DNA from: a virus
DNA length: 22,784 nt
Direction: 5' to 3' (one strand)
Virus record (IMG/VR): IMGVR_UViG_3300046011_000883
Span: 1-22,784 of that record
Shown piece after piece: positions 1 to 5,472 of this stretch; positions within the stretch are counted from its first letter, which is position 1, and each line of letters starts with the position of its first letter. The notes beneath the pieces were generated by a model that worked only from the letters and a program-made list of their open reading frames with translations, was not told the origin of the DNA and did no database searches. Both the position numbers and the translations under genes were made by a program.

Positions 1-1
1 C

Positions 2-448
2 GATTTAGATGCAGAGGTATCTGCATTTGAAACTATGTGGGGTAGAAGTCCTACGCTTATCGTAGTAGATAACCTTATGGACATTGCTGTTGATGGTGGC
101 GAAGAGTTTGCTGCTATGCGACAGGTTATGAAAGAACTCAAGTATCTTGCAAGAGATACCAATGCATGTGTACTAGTGTTACACCATACTAAAGAAGGTG
201 CTCAGGGTTATCCATGTCAGCCACGCTCAGCGTTGCAGGGTATGGTTAGTCAGGTACCTGCTATGGTATTGACAGTAGGACAGATGATGCAGGGACCAGA
301 TGCATACCTATGCGTAGCCCCTGTTAAGAACCGTTATGGTAAAGCAGACTTTACTGGTAACACATATGTATCTTTATCTTTTGACCCAGCCTCTATGTAT
401 TTAGAAGATGTGGTCAGAGACTATAGACAAGTGGAGATGAAAGTATAA
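2..448 (+). CDS. RecA/DnaB-like replicative ATPase, C-terminal part (5' truncated by window)
   Basis: The reading frame is open from base 2, so the first in-frame ATG (35) is probably internal and the gene begins outside the window. The visible part has a Walker B-like strand (PTLIVVDNL) followed by a RecA-fold strand ending in VLVLHHTKEG, then a basic segment APVKNRYGKADFTG. This matches the C-terminal half of the RepA/AAA_25 or DnaB-like ATPases that serve as replicative helicases or helicase-like recombinases in phages. Walker A is missing because of the truncation. The stop overlaps the next start (TAATG). The neighbouring nuclease and primase support a replication role. Helicase and RecA-like recombinase cannot be told apart from this half; the ATPase fold is fairly sure, the exact role is not. 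Confidence 0.75.
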   Translation, partial: DLDAEVSAFETMWGRSPTLIVVDNLMDIAVDGGEEFAAMRQVMKELKYLARDTNACVLVLHHTKEGAQGYPCQPRSALQGMVSQVPAMVLTVGQMMQGPDAYLCVAPVKNRYGKADFTGNTYVSLSFDPASMYLEDVVRDYRQVEMKV

Positions 449-588
449 TGCCAAAGTTTGAAATCACACTAGAAAAAAACAAAGTAGTTGTTATCCGTGC
501 ATCTAGTATAGATATTGCACGTGAACGTGCAGAGAAACTAGAAGCAAATGGATGGGCAATTGCAATCATTACAGAGTTAGATAAGTAA
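448..588 (+). CDS. Small hypothetical protein, 46 aa
   Basis: This short frame starts on the ATG that overlaps the previous stop (TAATG) and ends in another TAATG overlap with the nuclease gene, so it is wedged with no spare base between two real genes. The product begins MPKFEITLEKNKVVVIRASS, then has a helix-like charged stretch (IDIARERAEKLEANG) and ends AIAIITELDK, a small alpha/beta pattern. No family is recognised. Translational coupling on both sides is the main evidence that it is expressed. It may be an accessory factor of the replication module, but nothing in the sequence shows a function. Confidence 0.7.
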   Translation: MPKFEITLEKNKVVVIRASSIDIARERAEKLEANGWAIAIITELDK

Positions 589-935
589 TGGGTAGCGCAG
601 CCAAAGCAAAAGGCTCAGGAGCAGAGCGAGATGTAGTTAAATACCTCAAGCAATGGTTCCCTTATGTAGACAGACGCTTGGCTGGTGCAACCCTAGACAA
701 AGGTGACATCTCTGGTATTCCTGGTGTTACCATTGAGATAAAAAACCACGCCAAGATGGACTTGGCGGGTTGGACAGAAGAGTTGATAGTCGAGATGGCT
801 AACGACAACGCATGGACAGGTGTGGTGTGGCACAAACGGAAGGGTAGGGGAAGCCCTGAAGATTGGTACTGCACCATGCCTGGCTATGTGTATGTAGATT
901 TATTAAGGAGAGCAATTGGAAAGGGACAAGCCTGA
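588..935 (+). CDS. PD-(D/E)XK nuclease, Holliday-junction-resolvase-like
   Basis: A 115-aa protein of the size usual for small archaeal/phage-type resolvases. The nuclease motif is readable: an N-terminal glutamate in GSGAERDV (E13), an aspartate in KGDISG (D40), then E50-x-K52 in TIEIKN, the classic D...ExK metal-binding arrangement on a beta hairpin. Such proteins cut branched DNA, resolving recombination or replication intermediates before packaging. The start overlaps the 46-aa gene stop (TAATG). Its 3' end overlaps the primase zinc-finger gene by 20 nt. Another PD-(D/E)XK endonuclease role, such as a VRR-NUC-like one, is possible; the fold call is stronger than the substrate call. Confidence 0.75.
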   Translation: MGSAAKAKGSGAERDVVKYLKQWFPYVDRRLAGATLDKGDISGIPGVTIEIKNHAKMDLAGWTEELIVEMANDNAWTGVVWHKRKGRGSPEDWYCTMPGYVYVDLLRRAIGKGQA

Positions 936-1299
936 CATTGGTGAGTACCTCCACTACATAGGCGCCACCGTGCCTGCTATAGGCAGCGGTTGGCGCAAGA
1001 TGAAGTGCCCGTTTCATATAGATTCACATGCATCAGCAGCAGTAAACTTTGATAAGAACGCCTTTATCTGCCACGGTTGTGGAGTTAAGGGCGATACTTA
1101 TTCCCTAATTATATACAAAGAAGGTGGTGATTATCGTGAGGCTGTCAAATTCGCAGCGTCAGTTCTTGCTTCAGGCAACACAGAGATACGCAGCCAAGAT
1201 AAATCTCGCAGAAGATTATCTGGCAAGCCGTCAACTCTCGGTAGAAGAGGCAAGCATCTTTCATCTGGGGGTGGTAGACGAACCGCTTCCAGGTCATGA
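916..1299 (+). CDS. DNA primase, N-terminal CHC2 zinc-finger part
   Basis: The start is a TTG at 916 set by a strong Shine-Dalgarno AAGGAG (905..910), five bases upstream and inside the nuclease gene. Residues 31-55 hold the primase zinc finger: C31-P-F-H34 and C52-x2-C55 within ICHGCGVKGD, the DNA-binding ribbon of DnaG-type primases. Sequence up to about residue 90 (GDYREAVKFAASV) looks like normal primase. The tail after that is Arg/Ser/Gly-rich and low in complexity, as expected when reading past the point where the coding frame has moved. The TOPRIM half lies in the +1 frame (1124..1768). The pair therefore looks like one primase divided by a frameshift, or two subunits translated separately. 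The primase call is firm; the mechanism is open. Confidence 0.82.
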   Translation: MERDKPDIGEYLHYIGATVPAIGSGWRKMKCPFHIDSHASAAVNFDKNAFICHGCGVKGDTYSLIIYKEGGDYREAVKFAASVLASGNTEIRSQDKSRRRLSGKPSTLGRRGKHLSSGGGRRTASRS

Positions 1300-1768
1300 G
1301 CCTTACAAAGGTAGACTTGCTATCCCATACATTACACCATCAGGTGTAGTTGATATTAGATTCCGTTCACTGCATGGTGAAGACCCTAAGTATATGGGTC
1401 TAGTAGGTGCAAAGACTACAATGTTTAATACACAAGCATGCTTTGTTGCAGATAAATACATTTGCGTCACCGAAGGTGAGTTCGATTGCATCATGATGAG
1501 TGTCAAAACCTCACATCCTACGGTAGGTATTCCTGGTGCAAACAACTGGAAACCTCACTATAGTAAGATTTTAGATGACTTCGATGTGGTCATAGTCCTT
1601 GCAGACGGTGATGCTGCAGGGCTAGAGTTCGGTAAGAAAATCAGTAGAGAGTTAGGTAATGTCAACATTATCAGCATGCCTGATGGCGAAGACGTCAATA
1701 GCATGATGATTAAACAAGGAAGTGAGTGGCTAGATGAGCGAATCAGAGAGTGCGTTACCCCCGCTTGA
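1124..1768 (+). CDS. DNA primase, C-terminal TOPRIM part
   Basis: This frame carries the catalytic TOPRIM domain: VTEGEFD (E117, E119) and VLADGDAAG (D161, D163), which bind the metal ions for primer synthesis. Before it come a helical segment (LAEDYLASRQLSVEEA) and a primase core-like strand LAIPYITPSG. The frame opens at a GTG at 1124; GTGs at 1127 and 1136 are alternatives, and AAGGTG at 1121..1126 could serve the 1136 start as a Shine-Dalgarno. The first 15-20 residues read poorly, while plausible primase sequence appears near QRYAAKINLAEDY, suggesting entry from the upstream frame around 1170..1200. The overlap with the zinc-finger frame is 176 nt. There is no helicase domain in this chain; the ATPase upstream may supply it. 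Confidence 0.82.
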   Translation: MVIIVRLSNSQRQFLLQATQRYAAKINLAEDYLASRQLSVEEASIFHLGVVDEPLPGHEPYKGRLAIPYITPSGVVDIRFRSLHGEDPKYMGLVGAKTTMFNTQACFVADKYICVTEGEFDCIMMSVKTSHPTVGIPGANNWKPHYSKILDDFDVVIVLADGDAAGLEFGKKISRELGNVNIISMPDGEDVNSMMIKQGSEWLDERIRECVTPA

Positions 1769-2048
1769 CCATACGTTTTGGGAACACATAGAACATTTAG
1801 ACTTTGCTATTGGTATTCCAGTATCAGAAGATAGATTGTTAGATGTTATCGGTGCACTGCATGACATCTATGACACCCTTGTAAAGGGTGATTTAGAAGA
1901 TGCTAAGATGTGTACTACAGCATTGGCTGCTATCCTAGTAGCCAGCAAGTATGGCAAAGCAGAAGAAGTATGGGCTGAGTTTTCAGTCAAAGAAGCCATG
2001 ACTAACTTCGATAACCACATGAAAGAGATACTCGATGAAGAATCCTGA
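1734..2048 (+). CDS. Hypothetical acidic protein, 104 aa
   Basis: Starts inside the primase 3' end (35-nt overlap) and runs into the next gene (14-nt overlap), a packing seen only with real genes here. The protein is acidic and mostly helical by pattern, with no cysteine cluster, signal peptide or membrane segment. A central alanine-rich helix (TALAAILVASKYGKAEEVWAEF) and a charged C-terminus (NHMKEILDEES) are the only salient parts. No family is recognised. Its place between primase and a DUF1599-like gene suggests a replication or nucleotide-metabolism accessory role; this is position-based inference only. Confidence 0.72.
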   Translation: MSESESALPPLDHTFWEHIEHLDFAIGIPVSEDRLLDVIGALHDIYDTLVKGDLEDAKMCTTALAAILVASKYGKAEEVWAEFSVKEAMTNFDNHMKEILDEES

Positions 2049-2328
2049 TGACGCTAAAGTCATTGTAAATCACCTACTTCAGACACTTTATGATAAGCAT
2101 GCAGACTATGGTCCTATGAATATTGCAGGTGCACCTGGTGGTCCAATGAATGGATTACGTGTGCGCATGTATGACAAGTTGGCTAGACTTAACAACCTGT
2201 TAGATACAGGCGACACGCCAAAGTATGAATCATTAGAAGATACACTACTTGACCTTGCAAACTATGCCATAATTGGACTGCTTGTCCAGCGTGGACAGTG
2301 GGAGGGAATCCCTAGCAATGGAGAATAG
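2035..2328 (+). CDS. DUF1599-like protein (nucleotide-modification-associated domain type)
   Basis: A 97-aa protein with a compact pattern I associate with DUF1599: KHADYGPMN near residues 21-29, VRMYDKLARLNNLL in the middle and ESLEDTLLDLANYAIIGLL at the end. Spaced acidic residues on helices (YDKLARLNN, EDTLLDLANYA) resemble the metal-binding helices of all-alpha NTP pyrophosphatase-like folds. Families of this type are often found in phage genomes near DNA replication or base-modification genes. The ATG at 2035 lies inside the previous gene. I see no modification enzyme in this window, so a link to DNA modification here is untested; nucleotide-pool housekeeping is an alternative. Confidence 0.68.
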   Translation: MKNPDDAKVIVNHLLQTLYDKHADYGPMNIAGAPGGPMNGLRVRMYDKLARLNNLLDTGDTPKYESLEDTLLDLANYAIIGLLVQRGQWEGIPSNGE

Positions 2329-2330
2329 AT

Positions 2331-3068
2331 GTGAAACGAGTAGTCGTATTGAGCGATTTACAGATACCGTACCAACACGATAAAACTGTAGATGCCACAT
2401 TAGAGTTTATCCAAGACTATAAACCAGATGAACTCTGGTGTGTAGGAGATGAACTAGATGCACCAGAACCATCACGTTGGAACAAGGGTATGGCAGGAGA
2501 ATATGCTGAGACCCTACAAGATAGTATTGATTTAACGCACGACATTATGGCTCGTTACCGCAAGGCTCTAGGTAACAAGCCATTTTACATTCAACGCAGT
2601 AATCATACTGACCGCATTGATACATACATGCGCAAGTATGCGCCAGCCTTTATGTCACTCAAGTCATTAGAGATTGAGGAACTACTAGGCTACGGCAAGT
2701 TAAAAATTAATTACTTACACAAGATGCATGAGTTGTTACCTGGTTGGGTAATGGCACACGGAGATGAAGGAGCACTTAACCGTGCACCAGGGGCTACTGC
2801 ATTGAACTTAGCAAAACGTTTAGGTAAATCTGTAGTGTGTGGACACACGCATCGTGTTGGATTACAACATGAGACCACAGGATTTTATGGGAAAACCAGT
2901 ACTTTATACGGGTTAGAGGTGGGGCATATGATGGATGTCAAGCAGGCTAGTTACCTCACATCAGGCTCTGCCAACTGGCAGCATGGTCTTGGTATCCTTG
3001 TTGAGCACAACCGTAAGGTTACACCGTTTGCAGTTCCAATTGTAAATGGTGAGGTAATTATTCCATAA
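2331..3068 (+). CDS. Metallophosphoesterase (calcineurin-like)
   Basis: A 245-aa single-domain phosphoesterase with the metal-binding motifs in order: SDLQ (D9, Q11), VGDELD (G39-D40, D43), the GNHD/E-equivalent SNHTDR (N91-H92), HGDE (H143) and CGHTHR (H172, H174). Such enzymes use two metal ions to cleave phosphomonoesters or diesters; phage members may act on DNA ends, nucleotides or RNA, and the substrate is not readable. The start is a GTG at 2331 with GGAG seven bases upstream; an overlapping ATG at 2329 is in another frame. The gene lies two bases after the DUF1599-like gene and its stop overlaps the next start (TAATG). The first motif has Gln where many relatives have His. Confidence 0.85.
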   Translation: MKRVVVLSDLQIPYQHDKTVDATLEFIQDYKPDELWCVGDELDAPEPSRWNKGMAGEYAETLQDSIDLTHDIMARYRKALGNKPFYIQRSNHTDRIDTYMRKYAPAFMSLKSLEIEELLGYGKLKINYLHKMHELLPGWVMAHGDEGALNRAPGATALNLAKRLGKSVVCGHTHRVGLQHETTGFYGKTSTLYGLEVGHMMDVKQASYLTSGSANWQHGLGILVEHNRKVTPFAVPIVNGEVIIP

Positions 3069-3712
3069 TGAATTACATTGCTGAGTACAACGAGTTAGTA
3101 CAGCAACTCTCATCTGAATATTCTAAGCGTTATAGTATGTTAGAACGTGATGATATAGGACAAGAGTTGTGGGTGTGGTTTGTTAGCCATCCCCGTAAGT
3201 ACAAAGAGTGGTCTGCATTAGAACAAAAAGACCGCGATAAGTTAATTGCCAAGTCACTTCGTAATGCTGCGCTTAAGTTTTGTGAGCGCGAGAAGGCTAA
3301 GAAAACAGGTTATGATATATCAGACCTGTATTACTATGACCTTTCTGTAGTAGAAGCATTCTTGCCTTCTATCATTGGGGAATCTTATGAGATTCCTACA
3401 AAAATTCAAGACCTTAATGCTAAGTTTGGTAGTGGTGCAGCATCAGATGGCAACAACTGGTTGTCATTGCGCTCAGATATTGCATCTGCATTTTATAAGT
3501 TAACAGATGCTAAGCAAAATATATTAAGGTTGCGTTTTAGTATTGACTCACCTGACTGGACATTGCTATCTAAAGATATGGATAGCACACCAGATGGTGC
3601 GCGTATGAAAGTACAACGTGCACTTAACTCATTGGTTAAAAACTTAGGAGGCTGGAAGCCTTACTATGAACCAGACCAAGAAACAGAAGTAAGTGAACGA
3701 CCTCAGGGGTGA
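3068..3712 (+). CDS. Sigma-70-like transcription factor
   Basis: A 214-aa protein in two parts. The N-terminal half has a region-2-like signature (DDIGQELWVWFVSHP followed by KEW, then LIAKSLRNAALKFCEREKAKK), as in extracytoplasmic-type sigma factors that bind core RNA polymerase and the -10 element. The C-terminal part (about residues 142-196) reads as a region-4 helix-turn-helix: LTDAKQNILRLRF, then TLLSKDMDSTPDGARMKVQRALNSLVKNL. It is the most likely switch for phage late transcription, directing host polymerase to phage promoters. The ATG overlaps the phosphoesterase stop. With WhiB a few genes downstream, this end of the arm looks like a regulatory module. The family is diverged and I cannot name the promoter it recognises. 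Confidence 0.72.
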   Translation: MNYIAEYNELVQQLSSEYSKRYSMLERDDIGQELWVWFVSHPRKYKEWSALEQKDRDKLIAKSLRNAALKFCEREKAKKTGYDISDLYYYDLSVVEAFLPSIIGESYEIPTKIQDLNAKFGSGAASDGNNWLSLRSDIASAFYKLTDAKQNILRLRFSIDSPDWTLLSKDMDSTPDGARMKVQRALNSLVKNLGGWKPYYEPDQETEVSERPQG

Positions 3713-3875
3713 GCCAGCATTCGCATGCATATGCGGATGTAAGATGTTTAGAGTTACCGTTATGTGGGATGAAGAAACTAGAGCAGTTGGCTGGTATGAT
3801 TTAGCCCAAGAATGTATAGAGTGTGGAACAGTTACAACTGCACCTACTGAGATAGATGGAGATGATTGTGCCTAA
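3693..3875 (+). CDS. Small zinc-ribbon protein, 60 aa
   Basis: Starts at a GTG (3693) inside the sigma-like gene and overlaps the next gene start by 8 nt. Two cysteine knuckles are visible: C12-x-C14-G-C16 and C41-x2-C44-G-T, about 25 residues apart, a rubredoxin/zinc-ribbon spacing. Zinc ribbons of this size commonly bind nucleic acid or act as assembly surfaces in transcription complexes, and its place beside the sigma-like gene suggests the same here (inference). The aromatic linker (VMWDEETRAVGWYDL) would form the central strands. No named family is recognised. The first ten residues have no close Shine-Dalgarno, so translation probably depends on coupling. Confidence 0.68.
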   Translation: MNDLRGEPAFACICGCKMFRVTVMWDEETRAVGWYDLAQECIECGTVTTAPTEIDGDDCA

Positions 3876-4035
3876 CTATGATTACAAATGCGACCTGTGT
3901 AATATGACGCAAGAAGTTTATCGTGAGTTTGGAGATGACAGGGAACCAACCTGTTGTCAAATGGTAATGACTAGGATATGGACTTCGCCACCTGTAAAGT
4001 TTAAGGGTGGCGGGTTCTATAGCACAGGAGGATAA
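3868..4035 (+). CDS. FmdB-like zinc-ribbon protein, 55 aa
   Basis: The GTG at 3868 overlaps the previous gene's final codons. The product starts MPNYDYKCDLCNMTQEVY, very like FmdB-family putative regulatory zinc ribbons (MPxYxYxCxxCxxxxE). It continues with the second knuckle TCC (C29, C30) and the usual tail with R-I-W-T-S-P-P-V-K-F-K-G-G-G-F-Y followed by STGG. Cys 8 and 11 pair with 29 and 30 to hold zinc. FmdB members are widespread small proteins of uncertain role, often called transcription regulators, and are frequent in phages. The gene ends just before an AGGAGG Shine-Dalgarno for the next gene. The family assignment is good despite the small size. Confidence 0.8.
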   Translation: MPNYDYKCDLCNMTQEVYREFGDDREPTCCQMVMTRIWTSPPVKFKGGGFYSTGG

Positions 4036-4038
4036 GCA

Positions 4039-4149
4039 ATGAAATGGATTATAGTCTTTGTACTATATGTAGGATTTACAGGTTTAATCATATCCTTTAT
4101 GATGGGAGCAAGTCGCAAAGACAATACGTCACGTGACACTAACAGTTAA
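4039..4149 (+). CDS. Single-pass membrane peptide, 36 aa
   Basis: ATG at 4039 has a near-perfect AGGAGG (4026..4031) seven bases upstream, the best ribosome site on this arm, so the short frame is very probably translated. Residues 3-23 (WIIVFVLYVGFTGLIISFM) form one membrane helix. The tail (GASRKDNTSRDTNS) is basic then polar, predicting a cytoplasmic C-terminus. No family is recognised. Its place ahead of WhiB and away from the lysis genes argues against a holin. A membrane anchor, a superinfection-exclusion peptide or a host-takeover peptide are all possible; none is shown. Confidence 0.7.
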   Translation: MKWIIVFVLYVGFTGLIISFMMGASRKDNTSRDTNS

Positions 4150-4162
4150 AGGAAGCCATAAA

Positions 4163-4423
4163 ATGTACGCATTCAGAGAAGAGGCTAACTGTGCAGACAC
4201 AGACTCAGAGGCTTTCTTTACAGTAGAGAAAACCAGTACGTACACAGATATAAAGATGCTGCGTAGGATATGTGGCAACTGCACAGTAGTAGACCAGTGC
4301 CTAGACTATGCCCTTAAGCATGAGGTACTAGGGTATTGGGGCAATACCACTGAGTTTCAACGCAAGAAGTTACGAACTAAACTGGGTATAATTCCACGCC
4401 AGTTGCACCTAGACTACAATTAA
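4163..4423 (+). CDS. WhiB-family iron-sulphur transcription regulator
   Basis: An 86-aa protein with the four cysteines of the Wbl family: C10, C37-x2-C40-x5-C46, which hold a [4Fe-4S] cluster sensitive to redox or nitric oxide, followed by the tryptophan turn G57-Y-W-G-N and a basic C-terminal helix (EFQRKKLRTKLG) for DNA. Wbl proteins bind the host principal sigma factor region 4 and redirect RNA polymerase; phage copies are known to interfere with host regulators and superinfection. The turn here is GYWGN rather than the usual G[V/I]WGG, a mild deviation. I chose the ATG at 4163, which has GGAAG seven bases upstream, over an in-frame GTG at 4133. It is the last gene before the terminator and the best host marker in the window. 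Confidence 0.92.
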   Translation: MYAFREEANCADTDSEAFFTVEKTSTYTDIKMLRRICGNCTVVDQCLDYALKHEVLGYWGNTTEFQRKKLRTKLGIIPRQLHLDYN

Positions 4424-4433
4424 AAGCAGAAAA

Positions 4434-4475
4434 GACCCCCGCCAGGTAGGTTAATGTACCTGAGCGGGGGCTTTA
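4434..4475. terminator. Probable bidirectional intrinsic terminator between convergent arms
   Basis: A GC-rich hairpin: CCCCCGC-CAGGTA (4436..4448) pairs with TACCTG (4457..4462) and GCGGGGG (4464..4470), with one bulged A (4463) and an eight-base loop. On the + strand CTTTAA follows; on the - strand the hairpin is followed by TCTTTTCTGCTTTT, a clear U-tract. It lies 10 bases after the whiB stop and about 40 bases after the last - strand gene, so it probably stops both arms. A weaker GGGG...CCCC hairpin (about 4483..4501) lies between it and the - strand gene. Confidence 0.85.
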
Positions 4476-4512
4476 ATGTCTCTACGGGGCTGCTAGACCC
4501 CTTAAAAGGGTA

Positions 4513-4722
4513 TTACTTTACTTGCATTGCCTTGCCTGAACCACGTCCAAAGGCTGTTTCATTTGGGTCAAGAGCCTTAAGAACTGGACCAGCAACTGCT
4601 GCAACTCCTGCCATAAGTAGTGCCTTAGGGTCAGTAATTCCAGATAGGTATAGGGCTAGGACTGCTGCAATTGCTGCACGTACATATGTTGCTGTAATTG
4701 CTTCTAACTTTTTCTTGTTCAT
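4513..4722 (-). CDS. Holin-like membrane protein, 69 aa
   Basis: The product has a lysine-rich start (MNKKKLEAI), a first hydrophobic helix (about 12-27, ATYVRAAIAAVLALYLSG) and a second (about 34-50, ALLMAGVAAVAGPVLKAL), then a polar basic tail. Two closely spaced membrane helices in under 70 residues beside an endolysin fit a class II-type holin, which would open the inner membrane to release the enzyme. The ATG overlaps the endolysin stop (ATGA), with AAGGAG six bases upstream. It is the last gene of the - strand operon. A general small membrane protein cannot be excluded because holins have no diagnostic motif. Confidence 0.68.
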   Translation of the reverse strand: MNKKKLEAITATYVRAAIAAVLALYLSGITDPKALLMAGVAAVAGPVLKALDPNETAFGRGSGKAMQVK

Positions 4723-5165
4723 TTGTTCTCCTTCTTTTTAGGTGCTGGCTTAACTGCTGCCTTTACCTTGTTGATGGTTGTTGGCTTGCCTAACCAAGGA
4801 AACCAAAGAGAAGTGTCTTCTCCACAGGTAACCTTGATTGATATATGTAAATGCTTGTTGTGTTGGTTGATTCCCTTGTACTTAAGTTCACCATTCTGAG
4901 AAGACCAAATCTTTCCCTTAAATATCAGGTACTTAACTCTGTCATCTTTTTGTAACTTCTTATAGATATCAACACAATCAATCCCATTTACTGGGTCATG
5001 AGTTAAGTCAACTGCATATCCTGTGTTGTGGTCTGAATTAGGGCTTTGTGCAATGTGTGCCTTAGATGGAAGTAATCCATCAGATGCTTTATTTCTTTTA
5101 GGAAATAGTGCTGTTGCTTGTCGAAGCACTGCTTTGGCTGATGGTGCTGCTGTTCTTGCAATCAT
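4719..5165 (-). CDS. Endolysin, M15-type L,D/D,D-peptidase
   Basis: A 148-aa enzyme with the zinc site of VanY/M15-like peptidases: SDHNTGYAVDLTHD gives H46 and D53, and KHLHIS gives H105/H107 near residue 105. Such enzymes cleave peptide cross-links or stem peptides of peptidoglycan. There is no recognisable wall-binding domain and no signal peptide; the C-terminus instead ends in a lysine/proline-rich tail (VKAAVKPAPKKKENK) that may stick to the acidic cell wall. It therefore probably needs the adjacent holin-like protein to reach its substrate. The start overlaps the 29-aa peptide gene stop (ATGA). A virion-borne role is less likely given the holin neighbours. Confidence 0.82.
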   Translation of the reverse strand: MIARTAAPSAKAVLRQATALFPKRNKASDGLLPSKAHIAQSPNSDHNTGYAVDLTHDPVNGIDCVDIYKKLQKDDRVKYLIFKGKIWSSQNGELKYKGINQHNKHLHISIKVTCGEDTSLWFPWLGKPTTINKVKAAVKPAPKKKENK

Positions 5166-5251
5166 TCGTCTTCATCTTCCCAATCACTAGGATTTATATT
5201 AGGTGTTACTGGGTCCCACATTGGCTCAGGTAATATGGTTGTGTATCCCAT
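5162..5251 (-). CDS. Acidic 29-aa peptide in the lysis cassette
   Basis: This mini-frame fills the gap between two lysis genes exactly: its ATG overlaps the upstream stop (TAATG at 5249..5253) and its TGA overlaps the endolysin start (ATGA). The product (MGYTTILPEPMWDPVTPNIN, then PSDWEDEDE) is proline-rich with an acidic end, has no membrane helix and no cysteine. No family is recognised. Double overlap in an operon built this way is the evidence for expression. It may only serve to keep ribosomes coupled into the endolysin gene, or may be a lysis regulator; neither is shown. Confidence 0.6.
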   Translation of the reverse strand: MGYTTILPEPMWDPVTPNINPSDWEDEDE

Positions 5252-5454
5252 TACTTCTTTACCATTTCGATAACTAATTCGTGAAGCATTTCAACTTTTT
5301 GTTCCAGTCTCGCGACAGAATCTTTGAGGCTTGAGCCACCATTGGGCTTAAGTTCATATAGATAGTGCTTGACTAACCATCTAACTGCACCGCTGAAAGC
5401 GGTTACAATTGCAATAATAGATACGATTAGTCCTGCCCAGTTTGCTGGTGTCAT
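5251..5454 (-). CDS. Membrane/coiled-coil peptide, holin-like or DUF2746-like, 67 aa
   Basis: Residues 6-28 form one membrane helix (WAGLIVSIIAIVTAFSGAV), followed by a short basic turn (RWLVKHYLYELK) and a heptad-like helix at the C-terminus (SVARLEQKVEMLHELVIEMV). One N-terminal membrane span plus a coiled coil is the layout of DUF2746-type proteins often beside phage lysis genes. It could be a second holin, an antiholin pairing with the 69-aa protein, or a spanin-like envelope linker. The gene lies between the 743-aa tail gene (18-base gap) and the 29-aa peptide (overlapping stop/start). Confidence 0.7.
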   Translation of the reverse strand: MTPANWAGLIVSIIAIVTAFSGAVRWLVKHYLYELKPNGGSSLKDSVARLEQKVEMLHELVIEMVKK

Positions 5455-5472
5455 TCTTTGCGCTCCTAGGAG

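Noticed and set aside
799-1017. A 72-aa - strand frame over the nuclease and primase genes
   Set aside because: Antisense to two well-supported genes and lacks any motif.
4133-4162. GTG at 4133 as the WhiB start
   Set aside because: It lies inside the membrane-peptide gene and adds ten residues without family likeness; ATG 4163 has a proper ribosome site and fits the usual WhiB N-terminus.
4454-4741. A 95-aa + strand frame across the terminator and holin-like gene
   Set aside because: It begins inside the terminator hairpin and runs antisense to the holin-like and endolysin genes; composition is what an antisense frame of Ala-rich coding gives.
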